In this document: piece after piece, positions 8,422 to 17,995 of the stretch
How the letters are laid out: the number at the start of each line of letters is the position of its first letter
Numbering within the stretch: position 1 is the first letter of the stretch
NCBI GenBank assembly: GCA_964394085.1
Contig: CAYMWF010000021.1
Span: 1 to 64,000, forward strand
Length of the DNA: 64,000 nucleotides
DNA from: CAYMWF01 sp964394085 [NCBI: uncultured Gemmatimonadota bacterium]
Lineage (GTDB): Bacteria; GCA-2686955; CAYMWF01
Direction: 5' to 3'
Made by a program: the position numbers and the translations under genes
Notes under the pieces: model-generated
Told to the model about the DNA's origin: nothing
Seen by the model: the letters and a program-made list of their open reading frames with translations, nothing else
Database searches by the model: none

Positions 8422-9503
8422 TCACTCCATCGTTCGAGCCGCATTCTACGGTTCCCGGCCCCCTGTGAACCCGGACCCGTATCTATCCTCAATCCAGCCG
8501 TATTTTCGTCAAAAGGAAATTTCTTCTCGAAATCAGGCGCTCCCGTATCGGCCGAGGCGATTTCCTGGGTGAACAGATTATTGAATCCAAGCCGGAGAGC
8601 GGCGTCAATCGCTCTATTATATTCCTGTTCGGTAAGCCGCCGGTCGAGAGGCGGTTCGATAGCCAGGCCGGACGGGGGGACATACTGCGCCATCAGGCTG
8701 AGCCACGTATCAGAGCCGGCATTACGGGCAAGCCAATTCAGGCAGGCGGCGGTATCACCGGCTCCCCCGGGCATCACCAGGTGCCTCACAAGTACGCCCC
8801 GTACAGCTGCGCCGGTTTCATCCAGTTCGAGATTGCCGACCTGGCGGAGCATGGCATCGAGAGCCTGGGCGTTAATTTCGGGGTAGACCGAAGCTCCGGA
8901 ACAGCGTTCCGCTCTGGTGGAGCTTCTGTATTTCATGTCGGGAAGGTAAATATCTACAATACCATCGAGAAGGTTCAATGCTTCGACCGAGTCGAAACCC
9001 GACGTGTTATAGAGGATTGGCGTAGTCAGGCCGAGCCTCGTCGCCGCCTGAATCGCTTCCAGGATTGAAGGCAGGTAGTGGGTCGGGGTAACGAGGTCTA
9101 TGACGCGGCATCCGGCAGTCTGAAGAGCGAGCATCACTGTCGCCAGATCATCAGCATCATGAACTCTGCCGGTTCCGCCACGACTGATCTGGTGATTCTG
9201 ACAGTACAGGCAACTCAGGGAACAGGATGAAAAAAAGATCGCCCCGGCTCCCGCGCCGGTTACAAAAGGCGGCTCTTCTCCGAGATGCACCATCGATGCG
9301 GTAATCACCGGCTCCGGACCCGCGCCGCAAATGCCGGTCTCCCGGTTGCGATCGACCCCGCAGCCGTGCCCGCAAAGTCTGCAGTGTTCATACATCCGGA
9401 CGGCCTGCTCCACCCTTTCCCTGAACTCTTTTTCGGGTATGTATCGAGCCTGGCCGCAACCTTTCCAGGGAACCGATTTATCCGGATTTCTCCCGCTCTC
9501 CAT
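8418..9503 (-). CDS. Radical SAM protein of the PflX / COG1313 activating-enzyme-like family
   Basis: 361 aa from the ATG at 9503, which has GGGGGAT upstream; a TTG at 9548 would add 15 residues. The radical SAM motif CSLSCLYC is near residue 97 and is preceded by a cysteine-rich stretch (CRLCGHGCGVDRNRETGICG) likely to hold another metal centre. The C-terminal part (YVPPSGLAIEPPLDRRLTE) matches COG1313 proteins, often annotated as pyruvate formate-lyase activating enzyme-like. No glycyl-radical enzyme is seen nearby, so the substrate is unknown. It is coupled to the ygiQ-like gene. Confidence 0.88.
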   Translation of the reverse strand: MESGRNPDKSVPWKGCGQARYIPEKEFRERVEQAVRMYEHCRLCGHGCGVDRNRETGICGAGPEPVITASMVHLGEEPPFVTGAGAGAIFFSSCSLSCLYCQNHQISRGGTGRVHDADDLATVMLALQTAGCRVIDLVTPTHYLPSILEAIQAATRLGLTTPILYNTSGFDSVEALNLLDGIVDIYLPDMKYRSSTRAERCSGASVYPEINAQALDAMLRQVGNLELDETGAAVRGVLVRHLVMPGGAGDTAACLNWLARNAGSDTWLSLMAQYVPPSGLAIEPPLDRRLTEQEYNRAIDAALRLGFNNLFTQEIASADTGAPDFEKKFPFDENTAGLRIDTGPGSQGAGNRRMRLERWSE

Positions 9504-9697
9504 TAGTTCATCCCCCGGCTTCCGTTTAAGTTTGGAATCATCCGGCAAGCAAAAGTTTACCGATTCCCGCGATTACCGTCTTGTATACTTGAAACGGGCG
9601 GATAAATCCACATTTCCCCGTACGGCTTCTTTTGTTACTCGTTTTGACGCGGATACTAAAGAAAGTTAGTTTATCAATGCATTTTTCCGTTTATAAT

Positions 9698-9726
9698 TTG
9701 ACACGAGATTCGTTTCGATTTAACTT
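9698..9726 (+). promoter_or_regulatory. Candidate sigma70-type promoter upstream of the Lrp-like gene
   Basis: TTGACA (9698-9703) is followed after 17 bases by TAACTT (9721-9726). The -35 box is perfect and the -10 box matches three of six consensus bases. It lies about 80 bases before the regulator start in a non-coding AT-rich stretch. Assigned by eye only. Confidence 0.35.
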
Positions 9727-9808
9727 GTAAGGAACATGTCAGGAGTCTTGCTGAAGACAATTAATCAGACCGGTAAGCAATGACACCAATCCGGGCGCGG
9801 AGTAAACC

Positions 9809-10318
9809 ATGGATCTTATAGATAAAAAAATACTCGAAATCATACAGAAAGATGGACGCATAACAAAACAGGAGCTCGCCGCCAAAATCGATCTTACGCC
9901 CCCGGCGACCCTCGAACGGTTGAGAAAACTAGAAAAAACCGGAGTGATCACAGGCTACAGGGCGATGGTTGAGCCATCTGCGGTAAATCGCGATATGGTC
10001 GCCTTCGTGAATGTGGAGCTCAGCCTGCATCAATCCGATGCCATAGAAAAATTCCACGAGGAAATCTCGCGGATTCCGGAAATCCTGGAATGTTACCATA
10101 TATCCGGCACATGGGATTTCCACCTCAAAGTGGCGGTCGGGAACATGAAGGAATATGAAAACTTCTTTCTCGGGAAATTGACGAAAATATCAGGCTTTTC
10201 CAGATCTGAAACAGCTTTTATTTTTCGCGCCCTGAAGAAGGATGAAATCCTCATGCCCATCAGGAATGACTTTTTCGACACCAAGCCGCCTAAAAAAAAA
10301 CAGCATAACAACAACTGA
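9809..10318 (+). CDS. Lrp/AsnC-family transcriptional regulator
   Basis: 169 aa. The N-terminus (LIDKKILEIIQKDGRITKQE) followed by LTPPATLERLRKLEKTGVI is the Lrp winged helix-turn-helix. The remainder is the RAM (AsnC_trans_reg) ligand-binding domain (VAFVNVELSL, DFHLKVAV). The extreme C-terminus is lysine- and asparagine-rich (KPPKKKQHNNN) and probably disordered. It sits 67 bases upstream of a Cys/Met-type PLP enzyme on the same strand. Lrp-like regulators often control adjacent amino-acid genes, so control of that enzyme by a sulfur amino acid is a reasonable inference. Confidence 0.92.
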   Translation: MDLIDKKILEIIQKDGRITKQELAAKIDLTPPATLERLRKLEKTGVITGYRAMVEPSAVNRDMVAFVNVELSLHQSDAIEKFHEEISRIPEILECYHISGTWDFHLKVAVGNMKEYENFFLGKLTKISGFSRSETAFIFRALKKDEILMPIRNDFFDTKPPKKKQHNNN

Positions 10319-10385
10319 ACTTTTCGAATCTGCAAAGTGTCAGCGATGACGCCGCAGAGCTGGTTGATAATCGGAGGTATTTAAA

Positions 10386-11765
10386 ATGGAGTATTCCGAA
10401 GGCGTTAAAAAGTACGTAGAACGAGGGAAGCGGATTCTCGCTGAAAGGGAAGAGCTCAAATCGCGAATGAAAAAAGCCCGGTTCGACACCATCGCGGTGC
10501 ACGGGCTCTACTCCACCAAAGAAGCCCTCGAGAACAACCAGGGGTCGATCATCGAACCCATGTACCTGTCCACCAGCCAGGGTTACAGAGACTCCGACGA
10601 AATGGAAGCGGGGCTGGCCTACCTTATACCGACCTGGTGCTACTCCAGGATTGCGAATCCTTCCACATATTACCTCGAATGGACCCTTGCGCTGCTGGAG
10701 GGATACCGTACCGGGGCCGATACATCCTGCCTCGTCACCGGTTCGGGCATGTCGGCGATACGGTCCGCAACAGAACCTTTCCTGGTGCACCAGGAGGGTG
10801 AAAACAACCTCAAAATGAACTTCGTCAGCTCCTGCCAGGTTTACGGCGGAACTTTCCAGCTCTTCAACATCAGGTACGCCGAAGAACGCGGAATCGAACT
10901 GAGATGGGTGAAGAATCCCGCGGATACCGAAGAATGGCAGGCGAAGATAGATGAAAATACCAGGTTCGTTTTCGGTGAAGCCCCGAGTAATCCGCAACAG
11001 TCATTCTGCGACATGGCGGCGATAGCGAAGATGGCCCACGCTTTCGGTGCTCCCATGATCATGGATTCCACCTGCGCTACACCCGCCCTCATGCGCCCCA
11101 TCGAACACGGCGTTGATATCGTGGTTCATTCATTGACAAAGTCGATCACCACGAGCGGTTTCGCCGTAGGAGGCGCCTTGATCAGCAGAAACCCGATCAC
11201 GACCAGGATCAAAAACGAGAATCCTCTGTTCACCGAAAGTTTCGCCGACTACGTCAAATTCCTGCCTTACAGGGATACGGGACCGGCCGCATCTCCCTTT
11301 AATGCTCTCATGGCCCAGAACGACCTCCGCACCCTGCGTCCCAGGATGGACAGGCTGAGCCGAAACAGCCAGACAGTCGCCGAATTTCTCGAATCGCACC
11401 CGAAAGTGTCAAAAGTCGATTATCTAGGCCTGGAGTCGAACAGCCTGCACCGGCTGGCCTCGAAGTATATGAAACTGGCGGATGACGGCGCAGGAAGGTA
11501 CGGACACCTGATGGGTATGAGGGTCGACGGGTCTGCTGAAGATACAAGACGGGTCTTAGACGCTCTGAAGATGTTCCACCGGGCCACCGACCTCGGCAGA
11601 ATCAAATCGGTAGCCACGATTCCGGCAATCTCAACTCACCAGCAGCAGGGTGAAGAGGGGCGAGACCTTGCGGATGTTCCTCCTCAGCTCATGCGGCTCT
11701 GCATCGGCGGCGAATCGGCTGAAGATATAATCGGGGATCTCGACCAGGCTCTGGCGACAATATAA
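10386..11765 (+). CDS. Cys/Met metabolism PLP-dependent enzyme (cystathionine gamma-synthase / methionine gamma-lyase type)
   Basis: 459 aa, somewhat longer than the usual ~400 because of a charged N-terminal extension of about 35 residues. Family motifs: YSRIANPSTYYLE (the YxRxxNPT region), VTGSGMSAI, and the PLP-lysine segment VVHSLTKSITTSG. The family includes cystathionine synthases and lyases, O-acetylhomoserine sulfhydrylases and methionine gamma-lyases; motifs alone do not separate them. GGAGG stands six bases before the ATG. The adjacent Lrp-type regulator favours an amino-acid-responsive catabolic or biosynthetic role. It converges on the CotH-type gene. Confidence 0.88.
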   Translation: MEYSEGVKKYVERGKRILAEREELKSRMKKARFDTIAVHGLYSTKEALENNQGSIIEPMYLSTSQGYRDSDEMEAGLAYLIPTWCYSRIANPSTYYLEWTLALLEGYRTGADTSCLVTGSGMSAIRSATEPFLVHQEGENNLKMNFVSSCQVYGGTFQLFNIRYAEERGIELRWVKNPADTEEWQAKIDENTRFVFGEAPSNPQQSFCDMAAIAKMAHAFGAPMIMDSTCATPALMRPIEHGVDIVVHSLTKSITTSGFAVGGALISRNPITTRIKNENPLFTESFADYVKFLPYRDTGPAASPFNALMAQNDLRTLRPRMDRLSRNSQTVAEFLESHPKVSKVDYLGLESNSLHRLASKYMKLADDGAGRYGHLMGMRVDGSAEDTRRVLDALKMFHRATDLGRIKSVATIPAISTHQQQGEEGRDLADVPPQLMRLCIGGESAEDIIGDLDQALATI

Positions 11766-11776
11766 CCTGCGCGTCT

Positions 11777-14700
11777 CTAGCTGCCGTTCGGCAATCCGGG
11801 AGAAGCCGGGTCGAATCGAACCCAGTCAGGAGCGCCGTCTATCGATCTCCCTTCGGATATATCGGGATCCTGGGCTCCGAAAGTCCGGCCGTCGAGATAT
11901 ACGAACTCGCCGCCGATTTTCAGAAACAGCCCCAGTTCTTCACCGTCGCCGCTCAGCTTGAACGGGCAATGGAGCGGACCCTGCTCCGTGTCCCCGTCCG
12001 CCCATATGAGCAAGTGTCCGCCTGCGGGGATAACCACGTCCGGCAGTAGAAACTTGCCAGGTTCACTCAAGTCATCAGTGATGTAACACCGTGTGGAACG
12101 CAGGTCTCTATCCTCGCCGTTGAAAAGCTCGATCCAATCGTCGTACTCATCGAATTCATCCATTATGCAACCGTCATTGATCGCCATGAATTCGTTAAGC
12201 ACCAGCCGGACTGGAGCAGTTTCCTGGACCAAGATGCTCGTCTCCCCGGTCTGGATAACTGCGCCGTCCTCTTTTTCCGCCCAGACGATGAAATCGACAC
12301 TCCCCCTGAGAAGTTTTTCATGCACCGGCACCGTCAGCTCAACAGTCGTTTCGGATAGCGGTGGAACAGATAGGGCGCCGAGCTCCTCATTTCCCTTGTG
12401 AGGGCGCCTCAGCCCTATACCGAACCTGAAAAAATATGACAGGTCGATAGAAACCAGGCTGTCTGCCCTGTTCGCAACGGTAATCTCGAACGTTGCGTCA
12501 TCCCCTGGCTGGACGGTATCCGATTCGCTTGCCACATCTATGACGACCGGGGATATCCATTCATTCGGCTCTCCCGGGGAAGGAAGCTCAAGGTAATCGA
12601 AAAAGTATCCCGCGTCCCTGTACCGCCCAAACGATTCATCGACGAGACCGTGTTTATAATGAAGGCTGTCACATGGATTTTCGAATTCATTACCGGGGTC
12701 CAGCAGCATCAGAACCCCACCATCCGGACTGGGAACAAGGGAAGAATGATATTGACCTTCCCAGGTTTCCCCGTCGAGCCAGACAATCAGGTGCTCACGT
12801 GGATTCATCGTCGCCCCGGATGCGAAGTACCATTCAGTCTCACCGTCCGACAGCAGCATCCCGGCCAGCGATATATTACTGTCGGAATCGTTATAGATTT
12901 CGACCCACGGATCGAAATCGCCCGCCTCGTCTTCGATAACGCTTTCATTCTGAAGGCATATTTCATTCAGATAGAGCTCCACGGACGGCGGAGGTACGAA
13001 ACCGGGAAGTCTACCCTTGATGTAACTTTTACGATCCTTCAGGAAAACCAGCATGCGCTGAGGCGCCATTTCAAACTGCAGGTTCTTCTCGAAAGTGGTT
13101 TTTCGATAATCCCTTCTTCCGTCCAGCCGGATCGAATCGGCGGCGGCGACAATCGTTGCTCCGGTGTTCTGGAAAACAAAATGGTCATCGATTAGAGATT
13201 TCAGTATCAGCCCGTACCGTCTTCTCAATTGCGGCTCATTCAATATCTTGTCCCAGAACGGATTGACGACTTCTGCCACCCCGTGCGGGTGTTCATGGGT
13301 GCCGTAATCAATAGGTAAATCGGCTTGTATTACACCGAAGCACAGGTCCAGATCCCAGGGAAGAAACTTCCATAAACCGTCATCAACGCTGTGATACAGG
13401 TAGTGATTCTGATCTATGAAATCAGGATTTCCCAGTGCCATCTGGGCAGCGTACCAGGTCAGGCATTCTTCAACATCGAAATAATTCGACAGCAGATCTC
13501 TGAACCGGTCTCCGTTGGTCCAGTTGATCATCTCGGTCAATTCGATAATATCACGGTAAGAACCCTGTTCGTTCGTCTCTTTCTCGAAACATCGCCTGTA
13601 TGTGGTAGCGTAAGGACTCGCGGGGAAAGTCCCGTAGCATTTGTAGATATTCGCATTACCGTCAAGACCGTGATTTTCGAGAAAAAAAGCATCCACCTGC
13701 TCTATTCTGGTAAATACTCCCTGAAACATCCCGTTTCGCCAGAGAAGACGAAACGCCGCTTCAGACGCCGGCAGCCCGATATCACGAAAGAACCTGAATG
13801 CGCAATGTTCCCTGATCATCGATGTTTCGGTGCTTGCTTTCAGGTTTATTCTTTCTGCTGACAGCTCCGGAACATACCCGCCGAATTTGAATTTATGCCC
13901 TTTTTTGTGCCATTCCCTCGAAGTCCTGCCACGATACCTGAGTTCAGCGGCAATCAAACCGCTGCCTTCTCCTTCAAAAACAACGGGTACATACTCATCA
14001 CTGAAAACATGGGTATTGAGGTAGGCCAGGTCCTCCTCGGTGATATAAAAATCATAAGAGGGCACCTGGGAAGCGTGTTTTCCGACCGGAACAGCCGTCA
14101 GTGGGGAGGTGAAAGAACTCTCGTTTCCGAATAGATCCACCGCCGATATTCTGTACTTGTAGGTAACCCCCTCATCGACCTCATTATCGATGAACCGCGG
14201 CGTTCTTACCGGGATTTCATTCTGCAGGATATAATTCGAATCGAACGCTTTTCTGTATATGTTGAATCCCTCTATATCTTCAGCGGAATGAACATCCCAT
14301 GAAAGGATGTTCTCGCCATACCCGCCTTCGATATCGACATTTGTCGGTTTCGAAGGCGGTGTGGAATTCGGCGTCACACTGTGAACGGAAATGCTCGAGA
14401 TGCATGTTTCCCCTGAATCGGCACTGAAAACCACATCCAGGCAGTCATCCGTCAGTGTCGTCAGAAACCGGTATTCAATTGCATAGTTGCTCTCCACCTC
14501 CGTCCAGATATCGAGATCTTCCAGCCAATGGTTTCCCTCTATCCAGACATCCTGTACGCGCTGCCCTTTCCAATCGTGCTCACTCTCGACAAACCCCATT
14601 TTTACAATGTACATCCCCTGGGGTATCTCGAAACAGTATTTCTCCACTCCGACTCTGCAGGTTCTGTAAAGCTCCGGGTCTTCATCTCCACCTATATTGA

Positions 14701-14920
14701 CGTGGCTTTCATCCCGCCAGGGAGCCCCTCCCACGGCTCCGCCCCCGCTGCCCGGCTCATATTCCCGATCGGCAAAGTACAGTATCCCGTTACCACCCCT
14801 GTATCTCAATGTATCCCCGCAATTGAACCCAACGTTCAATGCATCGGTTTCAATCGGTGTTAATAACAGGAGAAACAGAACCCCTGTTATTGCGCTATTG
14901 TATAGCTTTTTCAGTATCAA
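11777..14920 (-). CDS. Large secreted CotH-kinase / lamin-tail multidomain protein
   Basis: 1047 aa. An N-terminal signal peptide (KLYNSAITGVLFLLLLTPIE) is followed by a malectin-like carbohydrate-binding domain (~28-185; GMYIVKMGFVE), a fibronectin type III-like domain (~195-275; YKYRISAVDLFGNES), a CotH kinase-type domain (~290-645; RINLKASTETSMIREHCAFR, FLPWDLDLCFG), and two lamin-tail-like domains (~660-790 and ~905-1045; DPWVEIYNDSD, DDWIELFNGED) separated by a CARDB-like beta domain. CotH proteins phosphorylate coat proteins in Bacillus; the secreted forms are uncharacterised. It is a single gene, convergent with the PLP enzyme. Confidence 0.88.
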   Translation of the reverse strand: MILKKLYNSAITGVLFLLLLTPIETDALNVGFNCGDTLRYRGGNGILYFADREYEPGSGGGAVGGAPWRDESHVNIGGDEDPELYRTCRVGVEKYCFEIPQGMYIVKMGFVESEHDWKGQRVQDVWIEGNHWLEDLDIWTEVESNYAIEYRFLTTLTDDCLDVVFSADSGETCISSISVHSVTPNSTPPSKPTNVDIEGGYGENILSWDVHSAEDIEGFNIYRKAFDSNYILQNEIPVRTPRFIDNEVDEGVTYKYRISAVDLFGNESSFTSPLTAVPVGKHASQVPSYDFYITEEDLAYLNTHVFSDEYVPVVFEGEGSGLIAAELRYRGRTSREWHKKGHKFKFGGYVPELSAERINLKASTETSMIREHCAFRFFRDIGLPASEAAFRLLWRNGMFQGVFTRIEQVDAFFLENHGLDGNANIYKCYGTFPASPYATTYRRCFEKETNEQGSYRDIIELTEMINWTNGDRFRDLLSNYFDVEECLTWYAAQMALGNPDFIDQNHYLYHSVDDGLWKFLPWDLDLCFGVIQADLPIDYGTHEHPHGVAEVVNPFWDKILNEPQLRRRYGLILKSLIDDHFVFQNTGATIVAAADSIRLDGRRDYRKTTFEKNLQFEMAPQRMLVFLKDRKSYIKGRLPGFVPPPSVELYLNEICLQNESVIEDEAGDFDPWVEIYNDSDSNISLAGMLLSDGETEWYFASGATMNPREHLIVWLDGETWEGQYHSSLVPSPDGGVLMLLDPGNEFENPCDSLHYKHGLVDESFGRYRDAGYFFDYLELPSPGEPNEWISPVVIDVASESDTVQPGDDATFEITVANRADSLVSIDLSYFFRFGIGLRRPHKGNEELGALSVPPLSETTVELTVPVHEKLLRGSVDFIVWAEKEDGAVIQTGETSILVQETAPVRLVLNEFMAINDGCIMDEFDEYDDWIELFNGEDRDLRSTRCYITDDLSEPGKFLLPDVVIPAGGHLLIWADGDTEQGPLHCPFKLSGDGEELGLFLKIGGEFVYLDGRTFGAQDPDISEGRSIDGAPDWVRFDPASPGLPNGS

Positions 14921-14956
14921 AGTGTCGTCCTCTGATGCATTCCGTTTTCAGAACCT

Positions 14957-14978
14957 GCCTGTTTCTTCAGAAACAGGC
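14957..14978. repeat. Inverted repeat between the threonylcarbamoyladenylate synthase and CotH genes
   Basis: Ten-base arms GCCTGTTTCT / AGAAACAGGC with a two-base loop. No T-run follows on either strand, so it is not a standard intrinsic terminator. It could be an operator or an mRNA-leader hairpin for the CotH-type gene, whose start is 37 bases away. Confidence 0.6.
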
Positions 14979-15109
14979 AACCATTAGATTGAGTTCCCAG
15001 ATCAATACGTCCGACATGTTGTATACTATATCTTACAGTTCTGGTGTTATATCGTAACCCTGGTTCCAGATTCATGTCAAGTCTGTCCTGGGTGGGATTT
15101 CGGGGAAAT

Positions 15110-15748
15110 TTACCAGTATTCACCCAGGGCTTCTTCGATGATTGAGCGGGAGACAGCACCGGCTCTGTGAATAAGCGGGGGATCAACGGTCAGATCCACG
15201 ATGCTGGACGGGGTCGTCCGTGTCAATTCTCCGGCATCGATCATAAATTCCACATCAGCGCCGAACCGTTTCCAGATTTCTTCAGGTGCAATCAGGGGAG
15301 ACTCCCCTGAGCGGTTGACACTTGTCGAAACCACGAGACCGTCAAGTTCGGCGCAAACAGCGGAAGCGATGCCTTCCGGTGGAACTCTGATACCTATTTT
15401 ACCTTCAGGACTCGTCGTAAATGACGGCGCGCGATGAGAAGCATGCAGAAGCACACTTACGGGGCCGGGCCAGCAGCGGTTCAAGAAATTCACCACTCTT
15501 TCGTCCAGCACATCGGCATACCGTCGAACCATCTCCATATTCTGTGCAAGCAGGAGGAAAGGTATGTTATGTTCTCTGCCTTTGAATCTTCTTATTCGCA
15601 GCAACGTTTCGTAGTTTTCGGCGTCGGCGCTGAAACCGTAAAGCGTTTCCGTCGGCAGTATAATCACCCCCCCTTCACGCAGGGCATTTACGACGGAAAT
15701 CAAATCCTTTTGTGAAATAGAACCTTTCTTTGAATAAATCCGGCTCAT
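15110..15748 (-). CDS. Sua5/YrdC/YciO-family L-threonylcarbamoyladenylate synthase
   Basis: 212 aa. It would make threonylcarbamoyl-AMP from threonine, bicarbonate and ATP for the t6A37 tRNA modification. Typical motifs are GVIILPTETLYGFSADAEN, RIRRFKGREHNIPFLLL, CWPGPVSVLLHA and VSTSVNRSGE. The length fits the YrdC/YciO core without the long Sua5 C-terminal domain. The ATG lies three bases beyond the T-tract of the HU terminator and has no clear Shine-Dalgarno, so its own promoter may lie inside or just before that terminator. Confidence 0.88.
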   Translation of the reverse strand: MSRIYSKKGSISQKDLISVVNALREGGVIILPTETLYGFSADAENYETLLRIRRFKGREHNIPFLLLAQNMEMVRRYADVLDERVVNFLNRCWPGPVSVLLHASHRAPSFTTSPEGKIGIRVPPEGIASAVCAELDGLVVSTSVNRSGESPLIAPEEIWKRFGADVEFMIDAGELTRTTPSSIVDLTVDPPLIHRAGAVSRSIIEEALGEYW

Positions 15749-15751
15749 GAA

Positions 15752-15795
15752 TAAATTAAAAACAGCTCCGCGCCGTAATGGAACCCGGAGCTGTT
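15752..15795 (-). terminator. Intrinsic terminator after the HU gene
   Basis: On the minus strand, arms AACAGCTCCG and CGGAGCTGTT (15786-15795 and 15761-15770) enclose a 15-base loop and are followed by TTTAATTTAT. It lies about 170 bases beyond the HU stop and immediately before the next minus-strand gene. Confidence 0.8.
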
Positions 15796-15965
15796 CCCTG
15801 GTAGAACTTTGGGATTATTCTGCCGCAGGAAACCGACCTGTCTTATTAATGCTGCAAAATACAACAAAAATGTAAAACGGTCCTGTGAGCAAAATTGTTT
15901 CGATTGTCCGATAAACGAACAATCTATTGTTGAGTTTCTGAAACCGAATCAGAAATATTTTCAGC

Positions 15966-16241
15966 TTACTTGTTCAGCGTCTCTTTGAGCACCTTACCTG
16001 GACGGAATTTTGCCACGACCTTTTTCGGAATCTGAATCTGCTCGCCCGTCTTCGGGTTGCGGCCTGTTCTTGCTTCCCTGACGGTCGTTGTGAAAGATCC
16101 GAAACCGGGGATGCTGACGGTATCGCCATTGGCCAGGGTATTCGTGATGCTGGCGATGACGGTATCGAGTGATGTCGCTGCATCGGTTTTCTTGATGTTT
16201 GAGGCGTTTGCGATCTTCTTGATCAGTTCCTGCTTGTTCAT
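15966..16241 (-). CDS. hup: HU-family histone-like DNA-binding protein
   Basis: 91 aa, the classic HU length. It begins MNKQELIKKIANAS and carries the signature GFGSFTTTVREARTGRNPKT that forms the DNA-binding beta arm with its tip proline context, then IQIPKKVVAKFRPGK. HU bends and compacts nucleoid DNA as a dimer. The upstream ATAGCACATG context shows GGAGGAATA before the start, a strong ribosome binding site. It is followed by a clear terminator and is probably monocistronic and well expressed. Confidence 0.95.
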   Translation of the reverse strand: MNKQELIKKIANASNIKKTDAATSLDTVIASITNTLANGDTVSIPGFGSFTTTVREARTGRNPKTGEQIQIPKKVVAKFRPGKVLKETLNK

Positions 16242-16410
16242 GTGCTATTCCTCCACTTGCGAATGTGATAGCCTTCACACCGGTACCGGCAAGCCAAGGG
16301 GGCAGCAGCCTGCATCGGTATGACTATTCGGAATTAGAGGCACTCTAGGAGATTTCAAACCTTCATTCAAGTAAAAAAAAGCCTTTTCCCCCTATAAACA
16401 CTAAAAAAAT

Positions 16411-17862
16411 TCAATTTTTGTCCAACCCTGCTTCATCCAGCATTTCAGAAAGTAATCTGTTCACGATCGTCGGGTCGGCCATACCTTTTGTCCGTTTCAT
16501 CACCTGACCGACAAAAAAACCGAAAATGCGCTTCTTGCCGCTGACATATTCATCCCTTTGTTCGGGATGCTTCGCTAGAATTTCAAGAACGACTTTTTTC
16601 AGGATGTCTTCATCGGTAATCCTGCCGAATCCCTCATCACTTATCACCGATTCAGCGGTCCGCCCATCCGCGGCCATCAGTTCCAGAATCCTGCAGGCCA
16701 GACTCCCGGACACAACACCTTTGTCCACAAGTAATAGCAAATCCACCAGTTTCACGGGTGTAACCGGAAACCTGTCAATAGACTCTCCCCTCTCTTTCAG
16801 CAGATGCATCACGTAACCGCGAATCCAGTTTACGGCGACTTCCACCTTGCCATACCGGGATACGACGATTTCAAAATAATCACCGGTTTCGATTGATTGA
16901 GAAAGCAACCCGGCGGCTGCAGGATCGAGACCGTATTCCTCCTGAAATCTTCGCTCTTTCTGCAACGGCAGTTCCGGCATCCGCTTTTCAATCCGCTTTC
17001 GCCATGAATCTCCAACAGTCAGTACGGGAAGATCGGGCTCGGGAAAGTACCTGTAATCATACGCCTCCTCTTTCGAGCGCATCGGAAACGTTTGCCCCCG
17101 TTTTTCATCCCATAGCATTGTCTGTCTGGCAACCGCCTTCTTTTTTTTAATTAAACGGCTTTGCCTTTCGCGTTCGAAATTCAGCGCCTTTTCAACGGCT
17201 GAAAAAGAATTCATGTTCTTCAATTCCGTGGCGGTACCGTAGTTGTCCCGCCCTTCCGGTGTAACAGACAGATTGGCGTCGCACCTCAAAGAACCTTCCT
17301 CCATGTTACCATCGCAGATACCCAGGTAACGCACCAATTGACGCAACCTGGATAAAAATCTGCGCGCTTCCCCGGGGGATTCGAAAAAAGGTTCGGTTAC
17401 AATTTCAGCCAGCGGAACACCGCAACGGTTCATATCAACGAGGGAGTCGCCCCCCGCATCCGCGTCACGCAGGTGGAGCATTTTGCCGGCATCTTCTTCC
17501 ATGTGGACGCGCCTTATCCCGATCGCGGCGCCTTCCGCATACTCGAATTCCCCCGCTCCGGCGAGCGGTGCGGCAAACTGTGTAATCTGGTATCCTTTGG
17601 GCAGATCCGGATAGAAGTAGTTCTTTCTGGCGAATCTTGATGACCTGTTTATACGGCATCCCAGGGCTGCGGCAAGCAGAATCGTCTGTTCTACTGCTTC
17701 GGGATTCAGTACCGGCAGCGCACCGGGTAAACCAAGACAAACAGGACATACCTGGGAGTTCGGCGCCCCCCCGAATTTGTATTCACAGCCGCAAAAGATC
17801 TTTTGTCTCGTCTTCAGCTGCACATGGATTTCCAGCCCTATAGCCGTGCGGTACTCATCCAC
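16411..17862 (-). CDS. gatB: Asp/Glu-tRNA(Asn/Gln) amidotransferase subunit B
   Basis: 483 aa, full length. It begins with YRTAIGLEIHVQLKTRQKIF and contains the CGCEYKFGGAPNSQVCPVC zinc-site cysteines, DMNRCGVPLAEIVTEP and YRYFPEPDLPVL, then the C-terminal YqeY-like helical tail ending in ADPTIVNRLLSEMLDEAG. GatB binds mischarged tRNA and phosphorylates the amino-acid side chain so that ammonia from GatA can amidate it. It lies 133 bases downstream of gatA on the same strand, giving the order gatC-gatA-gatB. Confidence 0.96.
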   Translation of the reverse strand: MDEYRTAIGLEIHVQLKTRQKIFCGCEYKFGGAPNSQVCPVCLGLPGALPVLNPEAVEQTILLAAALGCRINRSSRFARKNYFYPDLPKGYQITQFAAPLAGAGEFEYAEGAAIGIRRVHMEEDAGKMLHLRDADAGGDSLVDMNRCGVPLAEIVTEPFFESPGEARRFLSRLRQLVRYLGICDGNMEEGSLRCDANLSVTPEGRDNYGTATELKNMNSFSAVEKALNFERERQSRLIKKKKAVARQTMLWDEKRGQTFPMRSKEEAYDYRYFPEPDLPVLTVGDSWRKRIEKRMPELPLQKERRFQEEYGLDPAAAGLLSQSIETGDYFEIVVSRYGKVEVAVNWIRGYVMHLLKERGESIDRFPVTPVKLVDLLLLVDKGVVSGSLACRILELMAADGRTAESVISDEGFGRITDEDILKKVVLEILAKHPEQRDEYVSGKKRIFGFFVGQVMKRTKGMADPTIVNRLLSEMLDEAGLDKN

Positions 17863-17995
17863 TGCCTATCGCTCCGAGAATCCGGTCATTCGGCATATAA
17901 AGGATACTGTCATGGTTTCACCGGGTTTTCTTTTTCATCATCAGGAACCGGTGTAAAAACTGAATAAATTCCGATTCCTGTTCTCTTCTGTTGGT

